Assembly (NCBI GenBank): GCA_031404435.1
Contig: JANNHO010000122.1
Coordinates: 1 to 13,521 of the forward strand
DNA length: 13,521 bases
Source of the DNA: VFMC01 sp031404435
GTDB taxonomy: Bacteria > Actinomycetota > Acidimicrobiia > Acidimicrobiales > Ilumatobacteraceae
Direction: 5' to 3'
The stretch's first letter is position 1. Each line of letters opens with the position of its first letter. The position numbers were made by a program, and so were the translations under genes. Shown here in pieces: positions 1-9,600 of the stretch. The notes below the pieces were generated by a model. The model saw only the letters and a list, made by a program, of their open reading frames with translations, had not been told where the DNA came from and ran no database searches.

Positions 1-22
1 CCGCTCACGCGGGGCTTTTTGC
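1..22 (+). terminator. Right half of a GC-rich hairpin plus T-run, cut by the window edge
   Basis: Positions 9-22 read GCGGGGCTTTTTGC, the typical 3' arm and U-tract of a rho-independent terminator. Bases 1-4 (CCGC) pair with 9-12 (GCGG) around a TCAC loop, so the stem probably continues left of the window. On the minus strand the same bases give an A-run followed by the hairpin, so it could serve both strands if a matching A-run lies just outside. This supports the idea that the PKS gene on the right ends before this point. Confidence 0.4.
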
Positions 23-3000
23 TGTGACGGGCGTGAAGCCTGCCCGTCACTTCATCTTCGTCTCTTTGTACAACACGTGCTTGCGCGCGACCGGGCACCT
101 CGAACACGTCGACCCGGTCGCAGTACGGCGCCCATCCGTTGTCGTGGAACAGGAATCGCTTCACGTCGCTGAGCCAGCGATTCGGGCCGAACACGTGCGC
201 CGGCACGAGCTTGGGCCGGAACAGGCTGATCACACCGTGGTGGCGCGGCGTGGTGTACATCTCGAGCGCCCGGTAGAACGCCGACTCGATCTCGGTCGAG
301 TGCAACACGCCGCTGTCGAGTTCGCCGCCGTCGTGCCGGGCGAGCGGATCGAGGCTGGCGGCATCGTCGCGGTCGCGTTGTCGCTTGACCTCGGCGTACT
401 CGCGTTTGTGGCGCAGCCAATTGACCGGATAGCTCGCGCCCTCGGCGCGCAGGTTCTGCAGGTGGAACTGGACCTTCTCCGCCTTGGTCATCGACGGCCC
501 ATCGGAAATCGGGGTGTCGAGCAGCACCAGCAGCAGCGTCTCCTCGCCGGCCTCGTGCAACTGGCGGGCCATTTCCAACGCAGCCAGGCCACCGCCGGAG
601 AACCCGCCGAGCAGGTACGGCCCGTGCGGTTGCACCGAGCGCACCTCCACCAGGTAGTCGGCGGCCATCTCCTCGAACGTTTCGTGCGGAGCCGCGCCGC
701 CGAACAGGCCGCGGGCCTGGATGCCGTAGAACGGGCGATCGGTGCCGATCTGGTTGGCGAGGTGACGCAGGTTCAACACGTTGCCGAACATCCCAGCGAC
801 GAGAAAGAACGGCAGGTTGATCCCACCGCCGCCTTGATGCATCGGCACGAGGTACGAGAACCGCAACGGCACGATCCGCTCGCGGTCGCCGCTCACCCCC
901 GCCTTACCCGTGCCCGTCTGGTCGTCGGTCGCGTCGGTGTCGCTGTGCCCGGTTGCGGCCTTGATCAGGTCGGCGCACGCCGCAACCGTTGGCGCCTCGA
1001 ACAGCACCGAGATGGGGAAGTCAACCGCGAACGCCTTCCGCACCTTGGAAAACAACCTGACCGCGATCAGGCTGTGACCGCCGAGATCGAAGAAGCTGTC
1101 GAACACACCCACCTGGCTCACGCCGAGCAGTTCCTGCCACATCTCCACCAACGCCGTCTCGACGCCGTCGCGCGGGCCGACATAATCGGAGTCGAGTTCG
1201 GGTCGGGCGAACGACGCCCCGTCGTCACCGGCACCGGAATGGTTCTGGGCGTCGGCGGCAGCAACGGTCTGGGCGATCAACGCCGGCAGCGGCACCGAAC
1301 TGATCACCACTTGCGCTCCGGTGTACCCGCCGAGTGCCCGCTCGAAGGCGTCGGCGCCCTCATCGGGGAGGATGCCCTGGCGGAGCGTGTGCTGAAACAC
1401 CAACTCCGATCGCGACAGGTGGCGGTCGCTGTGCGTGTCGGCGTCGAAGACCACATCGTCGGCTGGCGAGCCTCCGGGGTGGACATCGAGTGCGCCGTCG
1501 AGGCGCTTGATGCTGAACTCGTCGATCTCCACGAGCACTCGCCCGTCATCGTCGGTGAGTACCACGTCGAAACACGCGAAGCCCGAACGCTCGCTGCTCG
1601 CAGGCCCGACGGTGATGATCGAGCGGATCACCTGCGGCAGCCGGGAGTGAATGCGGATCCGTTCGTAGCTGATCGGCACCCACAACGTTGAGCCGCTGTA
1701 GCCGTCGATCAGGTCCATCGCGAACCCGGTGCCGAGGTCGACGAGCGCGGGGTGCAGCCCGATCGATTGGAGATCGTCGGTGAACGCGTCGGGGAGCACG
1801 AGCCGCGCCACTGCTTCACCTGCGCCCAGGCACGACCGTTCAACGACCTGCCACCGCGGCCCGAAGCGGAGGTGGTCCTCCTGCTTGGAGTGTCGCTGAC
1901 CGCGCGTTGTGCAGCGTGCCTCGACCGCATCGACATCGACGAAACGCGGTGGCTTCTGGCCGAGCAGCAACAGTGTGCACTGCCCGGTGCGCCGCCACCC
2001 GTCACGGTGGCCGCCGCTTCCGGCACCACCGGTGGGGTTGTCGATCGACACCCGCTCGTGCAGTTCCAGCGCATACCCGTTGTCGATCGGGGTGAGCTGC
2101 GTGCGGACCTCGCGCGTCTCGCCATCGGCGACGGCCAGCGGGCGGAAGAACATCAGGTCGTGGATCTGGAAGGCGCGGTCGACGGCGATCTCGGCCAGCG
2201 CGGCCCTGGCGATCTCGAAGTACGCGGCACCGGGAACCAGCGCATCGCCCTCGCGGGTACGGTGCTCGTCGAGCATCCAGTCGGTGTCCGGACTCAACCG
2301 TGACGTGAACTGGTGGACGCCTCGCTCGCTGGTGACGCGGTGGTCGAACCACGGGTGCCGGCACGGGATCATCGCCCCGCCGCCGTCGCTCATCCGCGTG
2401 GCCGCGTCGGCAGCCATGCCGACCTCGTTCCATACGCCCCAATCGATCGCCAGGTACTTGGTTCGCGAGGTGCCGTGGCGGGCGTGCGCGAACGCGTTCA
2501 AGAACGCGTTCGCCGCCACATAGTCGACCTGGCCGATCGGAGCGGTGATCGTGCTGGTCGAGGAGAACACCACGAACAGATCGAGATCGAGGGAGCGGGT
2601 GAGGTCGTCGAGTACGAGCGTTCCGGCCACCTTCGGCGAGAAGACGTCTTCGATCTCGACCTGCTGTTTGACCGCAAGCAGGTTGTCGCGGATGACGCCC
2701 GCGGCGTGCACTACGGCGTGCAGCGCTCCGAAGCGGGCGGTGATCTCACTGAGCACGCTGCGCATCCGTTCGACGTCGGCAACGTCGCCGGCAGCCACCA
2801 TCACGTCGGCCCCGAGCGATTCGAGGTGTCGAACCGCAGCGATCTTGCGCGACAACGCGTGGTCGGTGCCGAGCTTGCGGATCAGGTCGTCCCACACGTC
2901 CGGATCGGGCAGGCCGCGCCGCGACAGCAGCACGATCTTCGCATTGCGGGAACGGATCAACCGTTCAGCCACGGTGAGGGCGATGCCGCCGAGACCACCG

Positions 3001-6000
3001 GTGATCAGCACCACACCACCACGCCGCAACGTCTCCGTCGCCTCGGTGAGAGGCTCGACGCGCGCCCGGCGTACATCGTGAAGGAAGCGTTCCGAGCCGC
3101 GACGGGCGACCAGGTCGCAGTTCGGGCGGGCACGCGCCTCGAGCGCGATCGCGTCGGCCAACGACTCACCCCTGCCGAAGCCGGCCGGCGCAGCAACATC
3201 GCCGAAGCCGGCACGGCCGATGCCGGTGCGAACCACGTTCGTCACCCGGGTGGTGACTGTGCCGGAGCGCAGAGCAAGATCCGCTGGAGACAGGTCGAGG
3301 CACGACACTGTGACGCCGGCGAGCTCGCGGGGGATCACCATCACCGGGCCGAGCGCCGTGGCCTGTTCGGGCCACGGGGCGCTGTCGGTACCGGTGACTC
3401 GCTGTGCCCCGACGGTACCGACCAGCAAGTGGAGCGGGCGTTTCACGCCGTCGGCGCCCCACGCCTGGGCGAGGAACAGCAGGCTGTAGAAGCCGAGCTC
3501 GAGGTTGCGGTGGAAGAAGCTCGAGCCGCTGCGGTGCGTTTCGGTGTCGGTGAGCAACCCGAGGTGCACCACCCGGTCTGGGGTCCGCCCGGCGTCGGCC
3601 AGGTCACGTAGCAACATCTCGTACCCATCACGGCCCTGTTCGGGGGCGAACTGGTACTCGTCCGGCGAGATGACGGTGTAGCTGTCGGCGGGCCGCAGCA
3701 TGACCACGGTGTTGCCGGCGTCGCGCAGGTTCCGCGCGACGCGGTCAGCAAGGCCGATCGCGTCAGCCACGACGAGGTAGCACAGGTGGTCGTCGATCGG
3801 GTCTTCCACATCTCGGCGGCGCCACACCGGTTCCCAGAACCATGCCGCCGGGTCGGGCTCTTTGTCGACGAGCCGGTCGGCACCGTCGACGCCAGGTCCG
3901 CCAGTGTCGCTACGCGTGCCGGCCTCGATGAAGTAGCGCTGGCTCTGGAACGCGTAGGTGGGCAGCCCAACGCGGTTGCGTTCCTCGTCGCCGAACACCG
4001 CGGTCGTGTCGATCTGGCCGCCGGTGGCCCACATCCGTCCGGTCATAGCGACCAGGAACGCGTCGTCGGGCACCACCTCCTCGGCGTGGCGCAGCACCGG
4101 CAACGCAGCCTGCGCCGGGGTGACCGCTGGGTTCATCTTGGCCAACGACGACAAAGTCTTACCGGGGCCAACCTCGAGGAACAGCCGCCCCGGCTCGGCC
4201 GCCAAGGTGGCCACGCAATCGGCAAAGCGGACTGTGCCGCGGAGGTGGTCAACCCAGTACTGCGGGTCGGTGGCCTGCTCGGCGGTGATCCAGGTCCCGG
4301 TGCGGTTCGACACCCACGCGATAGCCGGCTTGGACAACTTGATCGAACGCAGGAACGCGCCGAACTCGTCGAGCACAGGATCGAGCATGCGGCTGTGGGC
4401 AGCAATGTTGATCTTCACCCGGTGAGCTTCGACGCCCATCTCAACCAGACGGGCCTCCAGTCGCGACAGTGTGCCGGCATCGCCGGATGCAACCGTCAGG
4501 TCGGGAGCGTTCACCGCGGCAAGGTCGAGGCCGAACTCATCGAGCAGCGGCTGCAACTCGTCAGCCGTGAGCGGCACGGCGAGCATCCCCCCGGCGGTGC
4601 GGTCCATCAGTTGGCCGCGCAGCACCACCAACCCGAGACAGTCGGCGAAGCGCATCGTTCCGGCCACGCACGCGGCGGTGTTCTCGCCAACACTGTGGCC
4701 GAGCAGCGCGGTGGGCACGACCCCCGACTCGATCAACATCTGGGCGAGTGCGTACTCGACGACGAAGATCGCCGGCAGCTGCAGCGATGGCCGCTCCAGC
4801 TCGATGGTGGCAGCGGGAAGGTCATCGATGGCGCAGAACAGCAGCGGGCGAAGGTCGAGGCCGTGATCGGCCAGCAGTAACCGCAGCCCCTCGTCGACGT
4901 GACGACGGAACGCCGGTTCGGTGTCGTACAGGTCGTGGGCCATGCGCGGGTACTGCGCTCCCCCACCGGGGAACATGAACGCAATCTTGTGCGCCTCGCT
5001 GGATGCGGAGTGGGAGTACACCCGGCGCGCGTCGGTGCCCTCCAGCAACGCAATCGCCTCGTCGGTGTCGCGTGCCACCACCACGCGCCGTTCGGTGAAA
5101 TGGCGGCGGCCGTGCAGCAGTGTCCACGACACGTCGCCGAGGTCGAGCTCACGGTGCTGGCGGAGGTGTTCGGCAAGGTTGCGGGTGTTGTCGTCGAGCG
5201 CAGCGCGGTTACGCGCGCTGATGCACAGCAACTGCCACGGCAGCACGCTCGGGGTGCTCGTACGCGCCGGAGGTTCCTCGAGCACGGCAAACGCGTTGGT
5301 GCCGCCGACACCGAGTGAGTTCACGCCGGCGCGACGCACGCCGGTATCGGGCGTCCACTTTTGCAACGTGTCGTTCACGTAGAACGGGCTGTCGTCGAAG
5401 TCGATGCGCGGGTTGGGCGATTCGTAGTTGAGCGACGGCGGCAACTGCCCGTGCTGGAGCGCAAGCGACGCCTTCATCAAGCTGGCCACACCGGCCGCGG
5501 TGTCGAGATGGCCGATGTTGGTCTTGACGCTGCCGATGCCGCAGAACCCATTGCGGTCGGTGCTTTCACGGAAGGCCTGGGTGAGCGCGGCGACCTCGAT
5601 CGGGTCGCCCATCGCGGTGCCAGTGCCGTGGCATTCGATGTAGCTGACCGTGTCGGCATCGATGTCGGCCACGGCGAGTGCCTCGGCGATGCACGCCGCC
5701 TGCCCGTCGACCGAGGGGGCGAGGTAGCCGACCTTGCGCGAGCCGTCGTTGTTGACCGCTGTGCCCTTGATGACCGCATAGATCCGGTCGCCGTCGTCGA
5801 GCGCGTCCTGCAACCGGCGCAGCACGACCACGCCTGCGCCGCTGCCGAAGATGGTGCCGGCCGAGCGATGGTCGAACGCGTGGCAGTGGCCGTCCGGCGA
5901 CAGAATCTCGCCCTCTTCGAACTGGTAGCCGCGACCGTGAGGGATCTCGATGGTCACCCCTCCCGCCAGCGCCATGTCGCACTCGCCCGACAGCAGGTGC

Positions 6001-6614
6001 TGGCAGGCGAGATGCGTGGCGACCAGCGAGGTGGAGCACGCGGTCTGCACGTTGACCGACGGGCCGTGCAGGTCGAACAGGTAGCTCGCCCGGGTGCTCA
6101 GGAAGTCCTTGTCGTTACCGGTGTGACGCAACAGGAACAGCCCGACGCTGCGGACCAGTTCGGCGTTGGTGAGCAAGTTGAGCGAGAAGTAGCTGCCCAT
6201 CCCGCATCCCGCGAACACCCCGACGGCACCGTCGAAGGATTCGGGTACGTGGGCGGCGTCTTCGAGCGCCTCCCAGCAGGTCTCCAGGAACTGGCGGTGC
6301 TGGGGATCCATGATCGCCGCTTCCTTCGGCGAGAACCCGAAGAACTCCGCGTCGAAGTAATCCATCTGCTCAAGTGGCGAGCCGGCACGCACGTAGTTCG
6401 GCTGCAGCAACACGTCGCGCTTGACGCCCGCGGCAACGAGTTCGTCATCGGTGTAGAAGCGCACGCTCTCGACACCGTCGCGCAAGTTGGCCCAGTACTC
6501 GGCGGGCGTGCGCGCCCCCGGCAGGCGCGCAGCCATCCCGACGATGGCGATGTCGTTGGTCGCCCCGCCCCCAGAACCGTCGCCTGAACCGGCGCCTGAA
6601 CCGCTGCCGGTCAT
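1..6614 (-). CDS. Type I polyketide synthase, one module: KS-AT-KR-DH-ACP-TE
   Basis: The frame opens at ATG 6614, overlapping the NRPS stop as ATGA, and stays open to the window edge. A better end is TGA at 47-49, reached by a one-base frame change near 83-89 (about 2,180 residues). The first ~17 residues are a Gly/Ser linker. KS (about 18-440) has Cys193 in TACSTS, His329 in CHGTGT and His369 in NIGH. AT (about 542-845) has Ser641 in GHSVGE and His740 in AAHS; the Val in GHSVG favours malonyl-CoA. KR (about 930-1395) has TGGLGGIA at 1205, Ser1352, Tyr1365 and Asn1369. DH (about 1425-1715) has His1451 and Asp1626. ACP has Ser1848 in GGHSL. TE has Ser2006 in GFSGGG and Asp2033 in LLDTP; its histidine falls in the other frame. 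By family knowledge this module would accept the NRPS product, add one unit, reduce and perhaps dehydrate it, then release it by hydrolysis or cyclisation. KR before DH is unusual. Identity is very sure; the exact 3' end is not. Confidence 0.93.
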   Translation of the reverse strand, partial: MTGSGSGAGSGDGSGGGATNDIAIVGMAARLPGARTPAEYWANLRDGVESVRFYTDDELVAAGVKRDVLLQPNYVRAGSPLEQMDYFDAEFFGFSPKEAAIMDPQHRQFLETCWEALEDAAHVPESFDGAVGVFAGCGMGSYFSLNLLTNAELVRSVGLFLLRHTGNDKDFLSTRASYLFDLHGPSVNVQTACSTSLVATHLACQHLLSGECDMALAGGVTIEIPHGRGYQFEEGEILSPDGHCHAFDHRSAGTIFGSGAGVVVLRRLQDALDDGDRIYAVIKGTAVNNDGSRKVGYLAPSVDGQAACIAEALAVADIDADTVSYIECHGTGTAMGDPIEVAALTQAFRESTDRNGFCGIGSVKTNIGHLDTAAGVASLMKASLALQHGQLPPSLNYESPNPRIDFDDSPFYVNDTLQKWTPDTGVRRAGVNSLGVGGTNAFAVLEEPPARTSTPSVLPWQLLCISARNRAALDDNTRNLAEHLRQHRELDLGDVSWTLLHGRRHFTERRVVVARDTDEAIALLEGTDARRVYSHSASSEAHKIAFMFPGGGAQYPRMAHDLYDTEPAFRRHVDEGLRLLLADHGLDLRPLLFCAIDDLPAATIELERPSLQLPAIFVVEYALAQMLIESGVVPTALLGHSVGENTAACVAGTMRFADCLGLVVLRGQLMDRTAGGMLAVPLTADELQPLLDEFGLDLAAVNAPDLTVASGDAGTLSRLEARLVEMGVEAHRVKINIAAHSRMLDPVLDEFGAFLRSIKLSKPAIAWVSNRTGTWITAEQATDPQYWVDHLRGTVRFADCVATLAAEPGRLFLEVGPGKTLSSLAKMNPAVTPAQAALPVLRHAEEVVPDDAFLVAMTGRMWATGGQIDTTAVFGDEERNRVGLPTYAFQSQRYFIEAGTRSDTGGPGVDGADRLVDKEPDPAAWFWEPVWRRRDVEDPIDDHLCYLVVADAIGLADRVARNLRDAGNTVVMLRPADSYTVISPDEYQFAPEQGRDGYEMLLRDLADAGRTPDRVVHLGLLTDTETHRSGSSFFHRNLELGFYSLLFLAQAWGADGVKRPLHLLVGTVGAQRVTGTDSAPWPEQATALGPVMVIPRELAGVTVSCLDLSPADLALRSGTVTTRVTNVVRTGIGRAGFGDVAAPAGFGRGESLADAIALEARARPNCDLVARRGSERFLHDVRRARVEPLTEATETLRRGGVVLITGGLGGIALTVAERLIRSRNAKIVLLSRRGLPDPDVWDDLIRKLGTDHALSRKIAAVRHLESLGADVMVAAGDVADVERMRSVLSEITARFGALHAVVHAAGVIRDNLLAVKQQVEIEDVFSPKVAGTLVLDDLTRSLDLDLFVVFSSTSTITAPIGQVDYVAANAFLNAFAHARHGTSRTKYLAIDWGVWNEVGMAADAATRMSDGGGAMIPCRHPWFDHRVTSERGVHQFTSRLSPDTDWMLDEHRTREGDALVPGAAYFEIARAALAEIAVDRAFQIHDLMFFRPLAVADGETREVRTQLTPIDNGYALELHERVSIDNPTGGAGSGGHRDGWRRTGQCTLLLLGQKPPRFVDVDAVEARCTTRGQRHSKQEDHLRFGPRWQVVERSCLGAGEAVARLVLPDAFTDDLQSIGLHPALVDLGTGFAMDLIDGYSGSTLWVPISYERIRIHSRLPQVIRSIITVGPASSERSGFACFDVVLTDDDGRVLVEIDEFSIKRLDGALDVHPGGSPADDVVFDADTHSDRHLSRSELVFQHTLRQGILPDEGADAFERALGGYTGAQVVISSVPLPALIAQTVAAADAQNHSGAGDDGASFARPELDSDYVGPRDGVETALVEMWQELLGVSQVGVFDSFFDLGGHSLIAVRLFSKVRKAFAVDFPISVLFEAPTVAACADLIKAATGHSDTDATDDQTGTGKAGVSGDRERIVPLRFSYLVPMHQGGGGINLPFFLVAGMFGNVLNLRHLANQIGTDRPFYGIQARGLFGGAAPHETFEEMAADYLVEVRSVQPHGPYLLGGFSGGGLAALEMARQLHEAGEETLLLVLLDTPISDGPSMTKAEKVQFHLQNLRAEGASYPVNWLRHKREYAEVKRQRDRDDAASLDPLARHDGGELDSGVLHSTEIESAFYRALEMYTTPRHHGVISLFRPKLVPAHVFGPNRWLSDVKRFLFHDNGWAPYCDRVDVFEVPGRAQARVVQRDEDEVTGRLHARHSKKPRVS
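24..50. other. Perfect 9-bp inverted repeat at the 3' end of the PKS gene
   Basis: GTGACGGGC (24-32) and GCCCGTCAC (42-50) are perfect complements around a 9-base loop. The candidate PKS stop TGA (complement of 47-49) sits inside the right arm. Neither strand has a T-run directly after the stem, so this is not a textbook terminator alone. Together with the hairpin at 1-22 it could form a tandem 3'-end structure for the minus-strand transcript. Confidence 0.45.
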
Positions 6615-9600
6615 CGCCGGACCCTGCGCCGCGCGGCCATCGTCTCGCGGCGACGCGAGGCTCGGTCGATGCTGTGTTGCATGGTGTTCGACTGGTTGTC
6701 GGGCGACATCGCTGCGGCGAACCCGCGGATGGTGGGGAACCGGTAGAGCTCGGTCAGCGCAAGGGGCCGTTCGAGCACCTCTTTCAACCGCCGGTGCATG
6801 CGCACGATCAACAGCGAGTGCCCACCGATGTCGAAGAAGTTGTCGTCGACGCCGATCTGTTCGGTGCCGAGGGTTTCCTGCCAGACGGCAAGCACCGTGC
6901 GCTCCAGATCGTTCTCGGCGGCCACGATCGTGGCCACCTCGGATCGCCGTCCCATCACCTCGGCGAACGACGGCAGCGCATTGCGATCGATCTTGCCGTT
7001 GGGTGTGTGCGGGAGGTCGGCCAGAGCGACGACGTGGGCCGGGACCATCACGTCGGGAAGCTTCGCGCGCAGGTGGTCCTTCAGCTCAGCGGCCACCAGT
7101 TCGGCGCCATCGCGTGGCGAGGCAAAGGCGACGAGTTGCTGTTCGCCGGAGGCATCGTCACGCACCACCACCACGCACTCGCGCACGTCGCCGTGCTGAC
7201 CGAGCCGGGTCTCTATCTCGCCCAGTTCGATGCGGTAGCCGCGCAGCTTCACCTGGTGGTCGATGCGGCCGAGGAAATCGATCAACCCCCTGCCGTCGGC
7301 GAGTTCGCGCCACTTGGCCAGGTCGCCGGTTCGGTACATCCTCGCCCCGGGTACGAACGGGTCGGCGATGAACCGTTCGGCCGTCAGTTCCGGGCGTTCG
7401 TGGTAGCCGCGCACCACACCGTCGCCGCCGATCCACAGATCGCCGGGAACGCCCGGCGGCAGTGGCTGTAAATTGGCGTCGAGGATGTAGATCTTGGTGT
7501 TGGCGATCGGCGAACCGATCGGCACCGTGCCCAGGTCTCCGTGCAACTTCCACGTGGTGGACCAGATCGTGGTCTCGGTCGGACCGTACATGTTGGTGAC
7601 GTTGCCCGACCGGGAGAGGTCCATCAGATCCTTGGCGAGCGCAACGGGGAACGCCTCGCCACCGACGTACAGGTGGCCGACCCCGGCGAGCGCCTCGCGG
7701 GCGTCGTCGTCAAGGCTGAACATCCGCGCCATCGACGGCGTGCACTGCAGATGGGTCACCTCGTGACGGCGAATCTGGGCGGCAGCCGACTGGTCGACCC
7801 CCTCCCCAATCGTCTGGGCGATGGCGGCCGCGTCGGGCACGTGCTGAACATCGACGGTGTTGCTGAGCTCGCGTAGGTCGTCGAGGTGCGACAGGTTTCC
7901 CAGCACCGCGTCGGTGCCGACGCCGAAGTCGACGAGGCAGGCGATCTCGTTGACGCCGATGCCTTTCAGCGTGTCGACCATCGCCAGGCACGACTCAGGC
8001 GTGCCAAACAGCCCGCTGGTGTCGTAGTAGCGCAGGAACGCGAACTCCAACACCGCGTCGGTCTCATCCTCGGTGAGGCTGGACATGGTGTCGTCGTCGA
8101 GCGAGGTGACCACGCCGCCAGGCTTCTGGAACGCGGGGAACGCCCACGCGTACTCCTTCAGCAACGACAGCGAGGTACCCAGGTACTGCTTCAACGGTTC
8201 ACGAACGATTGCTCGGACCTCGTCGTCGTCGGCGCCGACAAACGTGTGCAGCATCAGCGACACCACTCCGGCATCGGGGTCGAACCCAGCGTCGGCGCGG
8301 GCCTTGCGGTACAGGTCGAGCTTGGGGGCGAGCTGTTCCACCGACTGGCCGAGCAGGTGGGTGAGCAGGTTGGCGCCGATCGAGCCGGCTGCGATGTAGG
8401 TCTCCGGGTTTCCCGCTGTGGTGACCCACACGGGTAACTCGGGCTGCACCGGGCGGGGCAGGGTCTGCACCTGCACCTCGGCACCGTTCACGCCGGGGAA
8501 CGCCACCGTCTCGCCGCGCCACAACCGCTTCACGAGTTCGATGTCGCGGAACATCACGTTCTTCGCGTCGGCGTAGTTGTCGGGCATCAACACGAAGTCG
8601 TTCGGCTGCCACCCCGATGCGATCGAGATGCCAACGCGGCCGTCGCTCAGGTTGTCGACCATGCTCCACGCCTCGGCGACGCGAATGGGATGGTGCAACG
8701 GCATGACCACCGAGCCGGCGCGGATCTGCACCCGCTTGGTGACCGCGGCGACTGCGGCGCCGGTGATGGCCGGTTGCGGGTACAACCCGCCGAAGGCGTG
8801 GAAGTGCCGTTCGGGCGTCCACACGGCGCAGAAGCCGTGCTCGTCGGCCCAGCGGGCACCCTCGAGCAGCAGCCGGTACTTGCCGGCGCCGGTGCTCTCG
8901 GCCTCATCGCCCGAGAAGTAGAAAAGCGAGAAATCCATCGGCGTTGCGCTGTGTGCCTGCTGTGCCAGACCGGTGGCGTTCCCGGCTCCGGGGTCACGGT
9001 CTGCGTCGCGGTACACCACGACGCGAAAGCCGCGGGTCAGGGTGTACAGCAACTCGAGCACCGAGATGTCGAACGACAAACTGGTCACCGCGAACCAGGT
9101 GGCCGGAAGGTCGTGGGCGACCACGTCATCCATGCCGACGAAGAAGTTGACGGCGTTGCGATGCTCGATCAGCACACCCTTCGGCAACCCCGTGCTACCG
9201 GAGGTGTAGATGCAGTAGGCAAGGTGCGCCGAGGTGGCCTCGGCTCGCACTCGCTGGCGGGGCATGAAGTCGATCGTGCCAGCGTCGGTGTCGAGGCGCA
9301 GCACCGCAGCGGTCGATCCCACCGGCAACGGCAACTCGGCTTCGAGGTGGCCGAGGGTGATGATCACCTGGCATCCGCTGTCGCGGATCATGTGCTCCAA
9401 ACGGTCGCTCGGGTAGTTCGGGTCGAGCGGCACGTAGGCACCACCTGCTTTGTGCACGCCGAGCACGGCGATCATCAACTCGATGCCGCGCTCGACGTGG
9501 ACGCCAACCATCGCGTCGGGCCCGATGCCGAGTGTGCGCAGGTGCGCAGCAAGCTGGTTGGCCCGTTCGTCGAGGGCCCGGTAGGTGATGCTGCGCTGCT

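Noticed and set aside
83..89. GCGCGCG as a programmed frameshift site
   Set aside because: It is not a known slippery heptamer and lies at the very end of the gene; an indel or sequencing error is simpler.
24..1691. Long plus-strand open frame (555 codons) opposite the thioesterase/ACP/DH region
   Set aside because: It is an antisense shadow of a GC-rich PKS gene: no domain, repetitive Arg/His/Val/Glu composition, and the minus-strand frame carries all recognised motifs.
2313..7471. Further long plus-strand frames (2313-3611, 3786-4880, 5361-6587, 6674-7471)
   Set aside because: All lie antisense to clearly identified PKS or NRPS domains and show no family motif; they arise from codon bias.
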